A stretch of 64,000 nucleotides of DNA, taken from NCBI RefSeq assembly GCF_936927845.1, contig NZ_CAKZHV010000057.1, positions 62,001 through 126,000 on the forward strand. Direction: 5' to 3'. A program made the position numbers and the translations under genes. Source of the stretch: an uncultured Sphingomonas sp. GTDB lineage: Bacteria; Pseudomonadota; Alphaproteobacteria; Sphingomonadales; Sphingomonadaceae. The notes beneath the pieces are model-generated. The model was given only the letters and a program-made list of their open reading frames with translations. It did no database searches and was not told the origin of the DNA. This document shows, piece after piece, positions 63,842-64,000 of this stretch (positions within the stretch are counted from its first letter, which is position 1; each line of letters opens with the position of its first letter).

Positions 63842-64000
63842 TAAGCGTCCTCGGCTTCGAGCGGATGCGCGAAGGCATAACCCTGCCCCGATGCGCAGCC
63901 GAGCGCGGCAAGTGTCTGAGCGACATCGTGCGTCTCGATCCCCTCGGCGACGGTCGACATGTTGAGTGCCTGCGACAGGCTCAAGATCGCACGAACGATC
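63814..64000 (-). CDS. EAL-domain protein, C-terminal end only
   Basis: The last 62 residues of a minus-strand gene whose start lies past the window. STVAEGIETHDVAQTLAALG and ASGQGYAFAHPLEAEDAYQF match the end of an EAL cyclic-di-GMP phosphodiesterase domain, including the conserved EGIET and QGY. Whether a GGDEF domain or sensor precedes it cannot be seen. Confidence 0.88.
   Translation of the reverse strand, partial: IVRAILSLSQALNMSTVAEGIETHDVAQTLAALGCASGQGYAFAHPLEAEDAYQFLLTRNA

Overview
The window is about 64 kb of GC-rich chromosome with the gene content and order of a Sphingomonadaceae-type alphaproteobacterium. Evidence for this includes a TonB/ExbB/ExbD/ExbD system, TonB-dependent receptors of the type abundant in sphingomonads, a DUF4170 protein, the xerD-aroK-aroB and eno-ftsB neighbourhoods, sigma-EcfG-like promoters (GGAAC-N17-GTT), and frequent GTG/TTG starts in tightly overlapping operons. 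It is mostly core chromosome plus one catabolic island. I saw no rRNA, tRNA, CRISPR array, insertion sequence or prophage.

Layout. 1-3.4 kb: metal-uptake module on the minus strand (DUF2946-like protein, siderophore-type TonB receptor, PepSY membrane protein cut by the window edge). 3.6-6.9 kb: MHYT hybrid sensor kinase, MutT, two Flp-type pilins with a strong terminator. 6.9-13.7 kb: accA, xerD, a large exported protein coupled to a 44-residue membrane peptide, aroK-aroB, an alpha/beta hydrolase, ftsB. 13.7-17.1 kb: eno, then a plus-strand operon of small membrane or envelope stress proteins behind an EcfG-like promoter. 17.5-25.4 kb: greA, carB, a low-GC zinc-ribbon membrane ORF wedged between carB and carA, a YqeY protein, serB and miaA with abutting start codons. 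25.5-32.9 kb: branched-chain amino acid genes ilvB-ilvN-ilvC and, after a TonB-like protein, YceI and BLUF genes, leuA preceded by a candidate leucine leader peptide and a large hairpin.

33-51.7 kb is an accessory catabolic island. It holds a catalase-like protein, a minus operon of two SDRs, an ACAD10/11-type phosphotransferase, a zinc alcohol dehydrogenase and an acyl-CoA dehydrogenase, with a divergent tandem-domain TetR regulator. Next come an AraC regulator, an MFS transporter, a 946-residue TonB receptor, a pair of acyl-CoA dehydrogenases, an SDR, an acyl-CoA ligase and a thioesterase-like protein. A palindrome in the TetR intergenic region recurs in related form before the TonB receptor and before one acyl-CoA dehydrogenase, which suggests one regulon. 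The enzyme set fits uptake, CoA activation and beta-oxidation-like breakdown of a hydrophobic acid, including a 4-hydroxyacyl-CoA branch; the substrate is unknown.

51.8-64 kb: EF-hand protein, OmpR/EnvZ-type two-component pair, dcd, a small exported repeat protein with a palindromic promoter element, the exbD-exbD-exbB-tonB operon with a clear terminator, an exported protein, folB, a GNAT enzyme, then DUF1285-Nudix-CCA-transferase genes joined by overlaps, and the end of an EAL-domain protein.
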